This document shows positions 48,139 to 58,420 of a DNA stretch of 64,000 bases, one piece after another. This stretch comes from Myotis daubentonii (Eukaryota; Chordata; Mammalia; Chiroptera; Vespertilionidae). The stretch is taken from positions 34,625,799 through 34,689,798 of the forward strand of contig NC_081850.1 of assembly GCF_963259705.1 (NCBI RefSeq). The letters run 5' to 3'. The position numbers and the translations under genes are program-made. Position 1 is the stretch's first letter; each line of letters starts with the position of its first letter. The notes below the pieces were generated by a model that was given only the letters and a program-made list of their open reading frames with translations, was not told the DNA's origin and made no database searches.

Positions 48139-49720
48139 TTATACAATGGAAAAATGAAGGCTAAAAACAGAAAAAAGATAATAATACAAACAAACAAAAC
48201 CCCAAATAATAAGAATAAAAAAATAAAAAAATGAACCACGCCATGGAGAACATAAAAACAAAATAAAAAAAGAAAAGAAAAGGAAAAGATCAAGGAGTGG
48301 GGGTATAACAAGTTTTTCCCTTGGGACAGGGCGAGCACATTTAAGAAGCAGCCCTTGAGCTGGGCCCTCCACAGGCAGCTCCTCCTCTGAGGCAGGACCC
48401 AGCGTGGGTCCCAGGGAGGGGTCTTCATCCAGCAATGGGGCCTCAGTTTGGTCTGGGGCCGGCCCTGGCTCTTCAGCTGCAGCCGGAGAGGCTGCTGGAG
48501 GTGGTGAAAGCTCTGGAGATGGACATGCCTCCAGCTCTTCATCCTGCTCCTCAGGATGGACTTTGGGTGTGACAGGAGCCGCCGCCTCTGCCTCCTGGGC
48601 TGCTGCTGGAGTTGAAGGAGGAGGAAAGATCACCCAGGTGCCTGCATGTCCATCTGTCCCCCAAAGACAGAACACTGGGCACAGCCCCGGACCCGCCACA
48701 GGACGTCCTCCATGCCCAAAGTCCAACAGATGGGTGGTCAGAGGCCAGTCTTTGCTCCTGGCCAGGCTCTGGAGTGCTCCCTGTGTGTCTGGCAACAATT
48801 TCTCCCCATAAACTCACATGGGCTGCCCCCACCCTTCCCTCTCCCACACCTCCCCACCTTCTCACCGGTGGGCTCTGCCTCCGTGGGCTCCAGGTCTTCA
48901 GGACTGGTGTTATTAACATAGAAATAGCACTCCACATCAGAGTTGAAAGTTACCCTCCGGGTGCTGGGACTGAGCGGCTTCGAGGCTGGAGGCTTGTAGA
49001 GCCTGGGCGGCTTCGGTGGAGGCGTCCTCCTCCATCCACCCACGGGCCCTGGCTCCCCAGACTCCCAGGTGGCCACGCTCACTTCAGGGTTTCCCTGGCC
49101 CTTAGTGTGGCTCCCCGGCCCCTCAATGCTGGACATGGGGCAGGGGACTTCCTCCACCAGCTGCTGTTCCAACTTGATCTGGGTTGCGCTCTGCAATGAC
49201 AGCGACCGGCAGCAGGTCAGGAGGCCTCAAGCCTGGCCCTAGTCGCTGCTGCTTCTGCCCCTGGACCTTCTGCTCCCGGATCAGGCCCAGCCCTGTGTCT
49301 GCACAGACCTCCACCCAGGGGCAGTGAGAGTCACCTCTAGGGCTCGGGATAGACTCAGGCAGTAGGTAGCCTTCATCTGGGGTTTGAACTTGACTGGTCC
49401 TGACCCCCCCAATCCAACCTGTTCCTATTCTGGGCAGGACCTCCCCATGTGAACACCCCTTCACCCCCCAACACACACATGCACACATACACACACACAC
49501 ACACACGAGGAGGGGACATTGGGCTGCTCAGGTGGGATCAGAGTGGTGGCCTGGCACAAACAAGACCTCCCTGTGATACCTCCAGGTCCTGGCGTGAAAA
49601 GGGCCACAGGCGTCGTCTGGGCTGAGCCCGAATCCAGCTACGGGCACGTCTAAACACACTCTCATCGCTGCCTCTCTTGAGGCCTCGGCGTCGGCGCACT
49701 GGGAGACAACACGAAAACAT
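48139..49720 (-). CDS. Palindrome gene, left copy (3 exons, about 310 aa)
   Basis: Proposed exons on the minus strand: 49720-49580 (47 codons), 49190-48866 (325 nt) and 48605-48139 with the stop. Intron borders are GT-AG (donors GAG|GTATCA and CCG|GTGAGA; acceptors ATTGCAG and CTCCAG) and phases agree (0 then 1). Residues 1-47 start MFSCCLPVRRRRGLKRG and are very basic. Residues about 100-124 are Pro-rich with an SH3-ligand-like RTPPPKP. Residues 126-129 are RVTF, fitting the PP1-docking RVxF pattern. Residues 156-250 are acidic and Ala/Pro-rich. Residues 259-310 are strongly hydrophobic. Against the right copy it differs at five residues: W29, Q44, Y112, P149, T150. An AATAAA lies 13 nt after the stop (48126-48121). 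The function is unknown to me; the MFSCCLP start faintly recalls predicted RALGDS-like paralogues of mammals, but no REM or RasGEF domain is visible. Intact and spliced-looking, so not a processed copy. Confidence 0.55.
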
Positions 49721-49734
49721 GGTGTCCTCTCCAA

Positions 49735-49881
49735 CGTCTCTGTCCGAGTGAGCCGGGAAGGGGCAGTTATAGAATGGGGCTGCCTGGTTACCAGGTTCTG
49801 TTGGGCTCCATCGTCAGGAAGTGAGGTCACCCCTGGGTCCCCCACCCTGAGCATCTCCTCAGACATGAGCCGTGACCTCAC
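49735..49881. promoter_or_regulatory. 147-bp palindrome spacer, candidate bidirectional promoter
   Basis: This is the only sequence between the two arms, so both head-to-head genes must start transcription in it or in the few arm bases beside it. Start codons are at 49720 (-) and 49896 (+), 175 bp apart. It is GC-rich but shows no TATA box. It contains GTGAGGTCAC (about 49827) and its exact reverse complement GTGACCTCAC (about 49872), an inverted pair of AGGTCA half-sites, and a small CCTGGTTACCAGG hairpin. The promoter role is inferred from geometry only. Confidence 0.5.
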
Positions 49882-49895
49882 TTGGAGAGGACACC

Positions 49896-51475
49896 ATGTT
49901 TTCGTGTTGTCTCCCAGTGCGCCGACGCCGAGGCCTCAAGAGAGGCAGTGATGAGAGTGTGTTTAGACGTGCCCGTAGCAGGATTCGGGCTCAGCCCAGA
50001 CGACGCCTGTGGCCCTTTTCACGCCGGGACCTGGAGGTATCACAGGGAGGTCTTGTTTGTGCCAGGCCACCACTCTGATCCCACCTGAGCAGCCCAATGT
50101 CCCCTCCTCGTGTGTGTGTGTGTGTATGTGTGCATGTGTGTGTTGGGGGGTGAAGGGGTGTTCACATGGGGAGGTCCTGCCCAGAATAGGAACAGGTTGG
50201 ATTGGGGGGGTCAGGACCAGTCAAGTTCAAACCCCAGATGAAGGCTACCTACTGCCTGAGTCTATCCCGAGCCCTGGAGGTGACTCTCACTGTCCCTGGG
50301 TGGAGGTCTGTGCAGACACAGGGCTGGGCCTGATCCGGGAGCAGAAGGTCCAGGGGCAGAAGCAGCAGCGACTAGGGCCAGGCTTGAGGCCTCCTGACCT
50401 GCTGCCGGTCACTGTCATTGCAGAGCGCAACCCAGATCAAGTTGGAACAGCAGCTGGTGGAGGAAGTCCCCTGCCCCATGTCCAGCATTGAGGGGCCGGG
50501 GAGCCACACTAAGGGCCAGGGAAACCCTGAAGTGAGCGTGGCCACCTGGGAGTCTGGGGAGCCAGGGCCCGTGGGTGGATGGAGGAGGACTCCTCCACCG
50601 AAGCCGCCCAGGCTCTGCAAGCCTCCAGCCTCGAAGCCGCTCAGTCCCAGCACCCGGAGGGTAACTTTCAACTCTGATGTGGAGTGCTATTTCTATGTTA
50701 ATAACACCAGTCCAGAAGACCTGGAGCTCATAGAGGCAGAGCCCACAGGTGAGAAGGTGGGGAGGTATGGGAGAGGGAAGGGTGGGGGCAGCCCATGTGA
50801 GTTTATGGGGAGAAATTGTTGCCAGACACACAGGGAGCACTCCAGAGCCTGGCCAGGAGCAAAGACTGGCCTCTGACCACCCATCTGTTGGACTTTGGGC
50901 ATGGAGGACGTCCTGTGGCGGGTCCGGGGCTGTGCCCAGTGTTCTGTCTTTGGGGGACAGATGGACATGCAGGCACCTGGGTGATCTTTCCTCCTCCTTC
51001 AACTCCAGCAGCAGCCCAGGAGGCAGAGGCGGCGGCTCCTGTCACACCCAAAGTCCATCCTGAGGAGCAGGATGAAGAGCTGGAGGCATGTCCATCTCCA
51101 GAGCTTTCACCACCTCCAGCAGCCTCTCCGGCTGCAGCTGAAGAGCCAGGGCCGGCCCCAGACCAAACTGAGGCCCCATTGCTGGATGAAGACCCCTCCC
51201 TGGGACCCACGCTGGGTCCTGCCTCAGAGGAGGAGCTGCCTGTGGAGGGCCCAGCTCAAGGGCTGCTTCTTAAATGTGCTCGCCCTGTCCCAAGGGAAAA
51301 ACTTGTTATACCCCCACTCCTTGATCTTTTCCTTTTCTTTTCTTTTTTTATTTTGTTTTTATGTTCTCCATGGCGTGGTTCATTTTTTTATTTTTTTATT
51401 CTTATTATTTGGGGTTTTGTTTGTTTGTATTATTATCTTTTTTCTGTTTTTAGCCTTCATTTTTCCATTGTATAA
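49896..51475 (+). CDS. Palindrome gene, right copy (3 exons, about 310 aa)
   Basis: Proposed exons: 49896-50036, 50424-50748 and 51009-51475 (stop included). Introns are GT-AG and join in frame (phase 0, then phase 1). The third exon has a CAGCAGCAG acceptor, so one- or two-Ala variants are possible without a frame change. The ATG was chosen because it is the first shared by both arms and lies 14 nt inside the arm; ACACCATGT is an acceptable context. Domain layout is as in the left copy: basic N-terminus, RTPPPKP, RVTF at 126-129, acidic Pro/Ala region, hydrophobic last 52 residues encoded by T-rich DNA. Residues distinguishing this copy are R29, R44, C112, L149, I150. Five non-synonymous against two synonymous codon differences suggests weak constraint or diversification. 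Polyadenylation signal at 51488-51493. Product unknown; the hydrophobic tail could also be UTR misread as coding if the true stop or splicing differs. Confidence 0.55.
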
Positions 51476-51487
51476 TCCATGTTAAGT

Positions 51488-51493
51488 AATAAA
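51488..51493 (+). terminator. Polyadenylation signal, right palindrome gene
   Basis: AATAAA followed by GTCATTGTTTGTATTT. It mirrors the left copy and is the last functional-looking element before arm identity ends at 51535. Confidence 0.6.
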
Positions 51494-51549
51494 GTCATTG
51501 TTTGTATTTAAATGGTGCCATTCCTGAGCATGAAGGACACTCATGGTGC

Positions 51550-51740
51550 TGTTTAAGCACCACCACCGTCTAGTTGCAAGATGTTCCATCCCCCAAAAGG
51601 AAACCCTGCACCAGCAGTACTCACTCCCCAGGCCTCCGCCCCTGGCTACCCCTCGTCTGTCTCTGCCCATTTTCCTCTTCCAGATGTTTCCTAGAAATGG
51701 AATCTTGCAATAGGTGCCATTTTGTGTTTGTTGAAATATT
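51550..51740 (-). mobile_element. Old LINE-1 fragment, antisense, in right outer arm
   Basis: Blocks CCCCCAAAAGGAAACCCTG and GAAATGGAATCTTGCAATAG followed by GCCATTTTGTGTTTG match the reverse of an old L1 3' region. It has no counterpart in the left flank, so it marks an insertion on the right or a deletion on the left. 51741-52104 is unannotated. Confidence 0.55.
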
Positions 51741-52104
51741 TTTGGTTTGTTTTTTTTTATCTGAAATACCATTTTTTTTATTTGAAAGGAAAATCCCAGG
51801 TAGTGATAAAAAAAAAAGAAGCCCTTTAAGTAAGTGTGTGCATGATCTATGATTTCCTTTTAGAGACCTCTATGCTAAATGTGAACCCAGGGCCAGAAGC
51901 CAGTCAGGCAATGGCTGGTTCTTCCTGTGCTCAAAACAAAAAAGGAGAAAAATGCAGAAATCTGGAAAGAAACCACAAGCTGGAAAGCATTCCTCACAAC
52001 CCAAGAACCTAAGAGAGAGGTTTAATATCCTTGTGGTGGAGAAAACTCTCAAAAGTGGGTGTTTTCTAAAGGGACAAAGAGCAAACACAAGAACTTCCAG
52101 AGAG

Positions 52105-52520
52105 AGGCAGTGCACATGCTAGGATATGTCAGAACTGCCTGACTGTCCCGATGGGAGACATGCGCTGTCAACGCTGGGGAGAGCGCACTGTCACCATCAG
52201 ACTGGCAGGCTTCTGCTCTTGTGGGGACCAGGCCTGTCCTCTGGGAGAACAGTGAGCAGGACCTGTCAGAGTCCCACAGGGGCACACCTGCACCTGGCAG
52301 TGCTCCCCCTAGTGGTTGCCCCACAGAAACTCTTGAACCATTGTTCAAACTACTCATCAGCACTGATGAAACAGCTGGGCATTAGAACACTAACGTCCAT
52401 AGAAAGGGTTGGGATCTACCAGTCCTGTTCCACATGGAGGAGGGAAGCTGAGCAGCTGCTCAAGTGGGTGCAGAGGTCTCTGCGTGCTGACAGATAAAGA
52501 CCTCAGGGGTCCTCTCACAT
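52105..52520. repeat. Right outer (diverged) arm of the inverted duplication
   Basis: Homologous in inverted orientation to about 47500-48070 (CACTGGGGAGAG-like, GGGAGAACAGTG and ACATGGAGGAGGGAAGCTGA blocks). It is diverged and frame-broken relative to the left side. Confidence 0.7.
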
Positions 52521-52609
52521 GAGACACATGGAAAAACCGTCTACATCCAGGATCCCATCAGTCAGACCACATACATGTGATTTCAACAGGTAGACACGCA
52601 TATGTGAAC

Positions 52610-54900
52610 ATGACATGATACTGTACGTAGAGAACCCTAACGATTCTACCGAAAACTACTAGTACCGGTAACTGAACTTAGTAAAGTAGCAGGGTCCACA
52701 ATAAATTCCAGAAATCAGTTGCATTTACTGGTATATACACCAATAATTAACTATCACAGAGGGAAAAGAAGAAAATAATTCCATTTAAAATGGAATAAAA
52801 AATAAATTACACTGGAATAATTTTAACAAAGCATGTAAAATATCTGTACTTCAAAAATTATAAGACACTGAAGAAAGAAGTTGAAGAAGGTACATATAAG
52901 TGGAAGCATATACTGTGTTCATGGACAGGAAGAATTATGATTAAAATGTCCACACTACCCAAAGCAATTTATAGATTCAGTGCAATTCCTATGAAGATAC
53001 CAATGGCGTACTTCACAGAATTGGAACAGATATTCCAGAAATTTATATGGAACCACAAAAGATACCAAATAGTCATAGCAACTTGAGAAGGAACAACAAA
53101 ATTGGAGGTATCACACTACCTGATATCAAACTATACTACGAGGCCATCGTAATCACACAGCATGGAACTGGCATTAAAATAGACATAAAGCCGAAACCGG
53201 TTTGGCTCAGTGGATAGAGCGTCGGCCTGTGGACTGAAGGGTCCCAGGTTCGATTCCGGTCAAGGGCTTGTACCTGGGTTGCGGGCATATCCCCAGTGGG
53301 AGATGTGCAGGAGGCAGCTGATCGATGTTTCTCTCTCATCGGTGTTTCTAACTCTCTATCTCTCTCCCTTTCTCTCTGTAAAAAAATCAATAAAATATAT
53401 TTTAAAAAAATAGACATAAAAGTCCATGGGTCAGAATAGAGAGCCCAGGAATAAACCCATGTACCTATGGTCAATTAAGATTTAACAACGGAGTCAAGGA
53501 CATACAGTGGGGTAAATACAGTCTATTCAATAAATGGTGTTGAAAAAAATTGGACAGATAACAGCAACAAATTGAAACAACTACCTTCTTACAGCATACA
53601 CAAGAATAAACTCAAAATGGATAAAGGACTTAAATGATAAACTCAAAGCCACAAAAATACTAAAACGAAACATAGGCACTAAGATCTTGGATATTTCTCA
53701 TAGCGATATTTTTTTCTGATAATCTCTTCAGGCAAGGGGAACAAAAGATAAAATAAACTAATGGGACTAAATTAAACTAAAACGCTTTTGCATAGGAAAG
53801 GTAACCATCAACAAAACGAAAAGACAGCCCACTATATGGGAGAACATATTTGCCAGTGATATATCTGATAAGCGGTTAATATCCAAAATTTATACAGAAC
53901 TCAGCACCAATAAAACAAACAATCCATTTAAAAAATAGGCAAAGGACCTGAGTAGACACTTCTCCAAGGAGGACATAGAAATGGCCTATAGACATAAGGA
54001 AAGATGCTCATTGTCACTAACCAGCAGATAAATCCAAATTAAAATGACAGTAAGGTATCACCTCACACCTGTCAGGATGGCTATCAATAAATTGACAAAT
54101 AATAAGTATTGGCAAGGATGTGGTGAAAAGGGAATGCTCTTGTAGTACTGGTGAGAATGTAAATTGGTGCAGAAACTGTAGGAAACAGTATAGGGGTTCC
54201 TCAAAATATTAAAAATGGAACTGCCTTATGACACAGTAATTCCACTTCTGGGTATATAATCAAAGAAACCCAAGCACCAATTCAAAAAGATATATGCACC
54301 CCTACGTTTATTACAGCGTTATTTACGATATTCAAGATATGGAAACAGCCCAAGTGTCCATCAATAGATGAATGGATAAAAAAGCAGTGCTACAAATATA
54401 CAATGGAATAATACTTGGCCGCTGAAAACAATGAAATCTTACCATTTGCAACAGCATGGATGGACTTAGAGGGTGTAATTGCTAAGCGAAATAAGTCAGA
54501 GAAAGACAAATACCATATGATTTCACTTCTACATGGACTTTAAAGAAGAAAATAAATGAACAAACTAAATAGAAACAGACTCAGAGATACAGAGAACAAA
54601 CTGATTGTTGCCAGATGGGAGAGGGATCGGGGGCTTGGGTGAAGAAGGTGAAGAAATTAAGAAGTACAAATTGACAGTTCCAAAATAGTCCTAGGAATGT
54701 TAAGTACATCCTAAGGAATATAGTCACTAATATTGTAGTAACTATGTGTGGTGCCAGGTAAGTACTAGACTTACTAGGGGGATCACTTCATAAATTATAT
54801 AAGCTTCTAACCACTATGCTGTCCACCTGAAACTAACAAAATAAAATTGACTATCAAATATAATTGAAAAGTAAAATTAAAAATAAGAAATTTATAAAAA
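52610..54900 (+). pseudogene. LINE-1 ORF2 C-terminal half and 3' UTR, sense
   Basis: The sequence follows L1 ORF2 from the polymerase end (GACACTGAAGAAAGAAGTTG, TAAAATGTCCACACTACCCA, TATCAAACTATACTACGAGG) to the C-terminus (TCTTACCATTTGCAACAGCA, AAATACCATATGATTTCACT) and a 3' UTR ending A-rich near 54900. Many frameshifts and stops; no open frame above 60 residues is L1-like. Interrupted by a Ves SINE at 53190. Confidence 0.85.
53190..53407 (+). mobile_element. Ves SINE nested in LINE-1
   Basis: Full-length Ves (head GGTTTGGCTCAGTGGATAGA, box B GGTTCGATTCC, CTCTGTAAAAAAATCAATAA end). Flanks AAATAGACATAAA at 53177-53189 and 53408-53420 are identical. Excision in silico restores the L1 reading. 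Confidence 0.97.
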
Positions 54901-54949
54901 AAAACAACCCATGACACTATTTTTATTTACTTTTTGAATAAAAAAACAG

Positions 54950-55390
54950 TAAATACCATGAATAATTTCTTTTTAAATATAACTTACAAAGTTGACCCTA
55001 TTAGAAGCAGAAGCCCTATACAGAACAATTGTCACAGAAGGAAATGGAGGAAATATATAAAGAGTTCCCCCAATAAAAGCACCAGACCTACATAGTGTCA
55101 TGGGAAGTCTGCCAAATGTTTATAGGTCAAAATTCAAAGAAAGCTTAAACTACTCCAAAGCAGAGCAAGTGACATTTTTTTTTTCCAAACTTGTTTTATG
55201 GAACATTTATCATTGATCCCCAAACTGATGAAGACTTCATAAAAATTTATTAGTTTTAAAATGTATAACCAATCTCAGTTGTGACTGTTGATGCAAACAT
55301 TTTAAATAAGAGTTAACAGATTCTAACAGAGTATTTTAAAGATAACCAATAAGGTTTCTTTCTTAGATTACTGAGAAACCATTAATTTAT
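54950..55390 (+). mobile_element. Old LINE-1 ORF2 fragment, sense
   Basis: Diverged sequence similar to the L1 ORF2 region before and into the polymerase domain (AAACTTGTTTTATGGAACAT, AACTGATGAAGACTTCAT, GATTACTGAGAAACC end). Older than the adjoining copy. Confidence 0.55.
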
Positions 55391-56106
55391 TATTTTAGTT
55401 GAGCTAAGGAGGAAGATGAGAGTGTGGCCTCCATAGATGTAGTGAAGACATTCGACCCTTCCAGGCCGGCCTGCTCCCTCGGATCGGCGGTCAGGCTCTG
55501 CACCCTTTGCCACCAGGCATGAGGTGGCCCTCTCAGGAGTCCTGCCCTGCTTTCAGACTTTCTCTTATGCACCCAGTGGAGGCCCATAGAACTGAGTCGG
55601 TGAGTGGGCAAGGAATCCACTTGTGTCCGGGACTCCCAGGGATTCTAAACTCTCACGTTAGTCTACCTTTCATCTCTAAAAATTCATTAATTTCCAGTTG
55701 ATACCCCGCCCCCCCCCCCCCACCAGCCCTGGTTTTAATTTTCCCCGCATCTGCCAAGAGTGGAACAATTTGTATCTTCCATCTCTCCTCAGACAGGTTT
55801 GTCAACCTTTTGAATTCAGTTTGCATGGTTGCTTTGTAACCTCAGCTTTAGGTTTTCTAGAGAGTTCAGAGGGCAGAAGATCCGTGTCCCAGCTCAAGTC
55901 ATCAGGAAAGAAGGGCTGAATACTTCCTACCTCTGCCTTTTTGTTTTATTCAAGTCCTCAGAGAATTGGATGATGCCCACCCACATTGAGGAGGGCAACC
56001 AGCTTCACTGGTTGTACCAGTTCAAATGCTAATTTCATCCAGTTCACACCCAGAAATAACATTTAGCCAAATATCTGGATACCCCACAATCCAGTCAAGT
56101 TGACTC

Positions 56107-56143
<37 letters not shown>

Positions 56144-57140
56144 CTTATTCATCAATGTCACCCAGTAACTAGTCACATACATCTCTCCTATTAATAACCT
56201 CATTATTGGTTTAAAGTAGACAAGTTACATTAATTGGAGGATTTTCTATTTTTTTGTCTTCAATGTATAAAGAATTTCAATATTTACTTGTTACTCCCCA
56301 GTGGTGGCATTTTGAAAACAACTGATAGTATTTATTAGAAAATTATCTGACCATATTTCAGGAATGAAAGAGGAGCTGTAACTAATAAGCCAGTACACAG
56401 GAGAAGAGAAATAAATCCTTCTACAGACAAATGCATATTGGTATATTAAATAAAGATGAAGGAATAATCACCAAGCTTTTCATGAACAGAATACCTTTCT
56501 GAGATTAGTCACTAACCTCAGGTTTTCAATCAGAGACTCTCTAAGGACCACCCGGGCTTTGTTTTGTGTTGTCAGAGTTCCTGCCTCACGTGAATATTGG
56601 GTTTAGGGAGAAGAGCACAATCACAAACCAAATCGGTGCAAAATTAAATGCATAGCTGGGTGATCCTTTAAAACTACACACAGCCAGCAAGACTGTAGAA
56701 ACTAATGAGCATTCTATTTACTCTTCATCTCTCCTAGCCTCCGTTCTGTAATTTGTTTCTCTTGGTTTCTGATTTGTGTCACTTATTTATTGATCTTATT
56801 ATTAAAAAATACACTTTCCTCTGATTTTGGATCCTTGCAGCCATTGTTCTTGTGCCTACGTTTGGCCTCAGCTTCACTACTTACCCCAGTTCCCGTTTCT
56901 CTGACAAGTGCTCCTGTAGGTAAACACCCCTGATGTGATCAAGCCCCATCCCCTGGCCAGTGTTCCAGATGTGATGAGGCCCTTTTCCTTGGATATTTCA
57001 CATCTCTTTCACTTTTTTTTTTTTTTGTAATTTCTATCCAGTGGCAGCTTTATCTGGGTTAGCTTCTATTAATCCAGATCCATCTACATCTCCTACTTGC
57101 TCATTCACTCAAACTGATTTGTGTGTTGTTGTATCTAAGT
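55391..57140. other. Unannotated region with simple repeats
   Basis: No confident gene. It contains a poly-C tract (about 55707-55720), a CA microsatellite (56107-56141) and a poly-T (about 57008-57026). Frames at 55390-55620 (-), 55507-55701 (+) and 55698-55919 (+) are unsupported. Confidence 0.5.
56107..56141. repeat. (CA)n microsatellite
   Basis: About 17 uninterrupted CA units. Confidence 0.95.
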
Positions 57141-57156
57141 GATGTGTATACATTTT

Positions 57157-57365
57157 TAAACACATATATATTTCAGAGAGGAAGGGAGAGGGAGAGAGAA
57201 ATAGAAACATCAATGATGAGAGAGAATTATTGATCACCTGCCTCCTGCCGCCCCCTACTGGGGACTGAGCCCACAACCCGGGCATGTGCCCTTGACCGGA
57301 ATCGAACCTGGGACCCTTCAGTCCGCAGGCCGACGCTCTATCCACTGAGCAAAACCAGCCAGGAC
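57157..57365 (-). mobile_element. Ves SINE, antisense
   Basis: Minus strand: head TCCTGGCTGGTTTTGCTCAG, box B-like GGTTCGATTCC, then the body and AT-rich tail. Flanks GATGTGTATACATTTT at 57141-57156 and 57366-57381 match, a perfect or near-perfect target duplication. Confidence 0.95.
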
Positions 57366-57381
57366 GATGTGTATACATTTT

Positions 57382-58069
57382 AATATTTCCCGGTGATAGT
57401 GGAATCTGTGTATGTCTCTGGTGAGTCATTGGTGGATCATTTGTGGTATGTATGATCATAGGCAAGATCGAAGCTTAGCCCATTGCTTAACCTTAGAACA
57501 AAGCTCAATTTCATGCTTTTTGGGAGGACGCAATGAAGCCTTTTGTGATTCCGGTGCCCTCGTTGTGAGCTGAAATTAACGTATACCTTTTAGTAGTTGT
57601 TTGGAAATGCTTGAGTTTAGACATGCTAGGGATGATAATGAGTTATATGAAAAGCACTTTTACAGAGTTTGTGGAAGATAATGCATAGCGAGCATCCATA
57701 TTAACTATTCTTATTATCTTTTGTACCATTTTCTTTTGGGACTGAAAACAACAACAACATGTCCATAATTATTTAACTGCTGAGGACTCTGATAGTCTCC
57801 ATTTATTTCTGACAGTACAGGTGACCAATTCTTTTTTGAAGTGGAACAAATTCATTGCAACCCTGACAGACTTTCAAAAATGCTGCCTCCTTCCCCATTC
57901 TCAAACCTGCTGTCCAGGCAGACTGTCTCCTGTGCGGACAGTATCTAGCTGAGCAGATATACCACCTTTAGTTTACTTCTTCCTCTGTTGCTTTCCACGT
58001 TAACTCTCCCCACCACCTTGACGTTTTACAAAATTTCTCTTTTCCTCAAAGTTCTTGAATGATGAGTGA
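57382..58069. other. Unannotated region
   Basis: No recognised gene or repeat. Confidence 0.45.
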
Positions 58070-58420
58070 CTTCGTTTGAGCTGCTATAACAAAATACCAT
58101 AGACGGGGTGTCTTATAAACAACAGAAGTGTGATTCTCACAGTTCTGGAGGCTGGAAGGAAGTCGGGGTACCAGCATGGTCAGGTCTGGTAGCAACCCTC
58201 TTCCGGTTGCAGATGGCTGACTTCGCATTGTATCCTCGCCTATGGAAGGAATTCCTGGGGGGTCTTGTAATTGAGATCCCATTTATGAGAGCTCCACCCT
58301 CATGTCCCAAGCACCTCCCAAAGGCCCTACCTTCTAATGCCATCATTTGGGGGTTAGAATTTCAACATACGGATTTTGGGGAGACAAACATTTATACATG
58401 TCAATGTCACAGTTTGAACC
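58070..58420 (-). mobile_element. ERVL-MaLR-like solo LTR, antisense
   Basis: The + strand shows CTGCTATAACAAAATACCAT, CACAGTTCTGGAGGCTGGAA, CACCTCCCAAAGGCCCTACC and GAATTTCAACATACGGATTT, the order seen when MLT1/MST-type LTRs are read backwards. The frame 58108-58500 (+) is a by-product. No viral coding sequence. Confidence 0.65.

Larger units (their letters stand above)
48078..49734. repeat. Left arm of near-perfect palindrome (1657 bp)
   Basis: The reverse complement matches 49882-51535 essentially base for base. By eye I count 12 substitutions and two indels (one extra GT unit in the microsatellite near 49485-49504 and one extra T near 48104), about 99.3% identity. All substitutions fall in the inner half (from about 48850 to the centre). 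The arm carries one full gene copy (minus strand). Confidence 0.95.
49882..51535. repeat. Right arm of near-perfect palindrome (1654 bp)
   Basis: Inverted copy of 48078-49734. The border at the centre is sharp (TTGGAGAGGACACCATG shared, then no match). The outer border is also sharp: identity holds through GAGCATGAAG and falls abruptly after 51535. It contains a (GT)8 run near 50110-50125 against (GT)9 in the left arm. Confidence 0.95.

Noticed and set aside
48404..49199. Long + strand frames (135 and 195 codons) in the left palindrome arm and their mirror images at 50415-51210
   Set aside because: They are antisense to exons 2 and 3 of the gene models and are Ser/Gly/Pro-rich shadows. The spliced models explain the region better (matching phases, AATAAA).
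48078..51535. Palindrome as a cut-and-paste transposon with very long inverted ends
   Set aside because: No transposase, no flanking short duplication at the arm ends, and homology continues (diverged) beyond them. The gene structure with introns fits an inverted gene duplication better.
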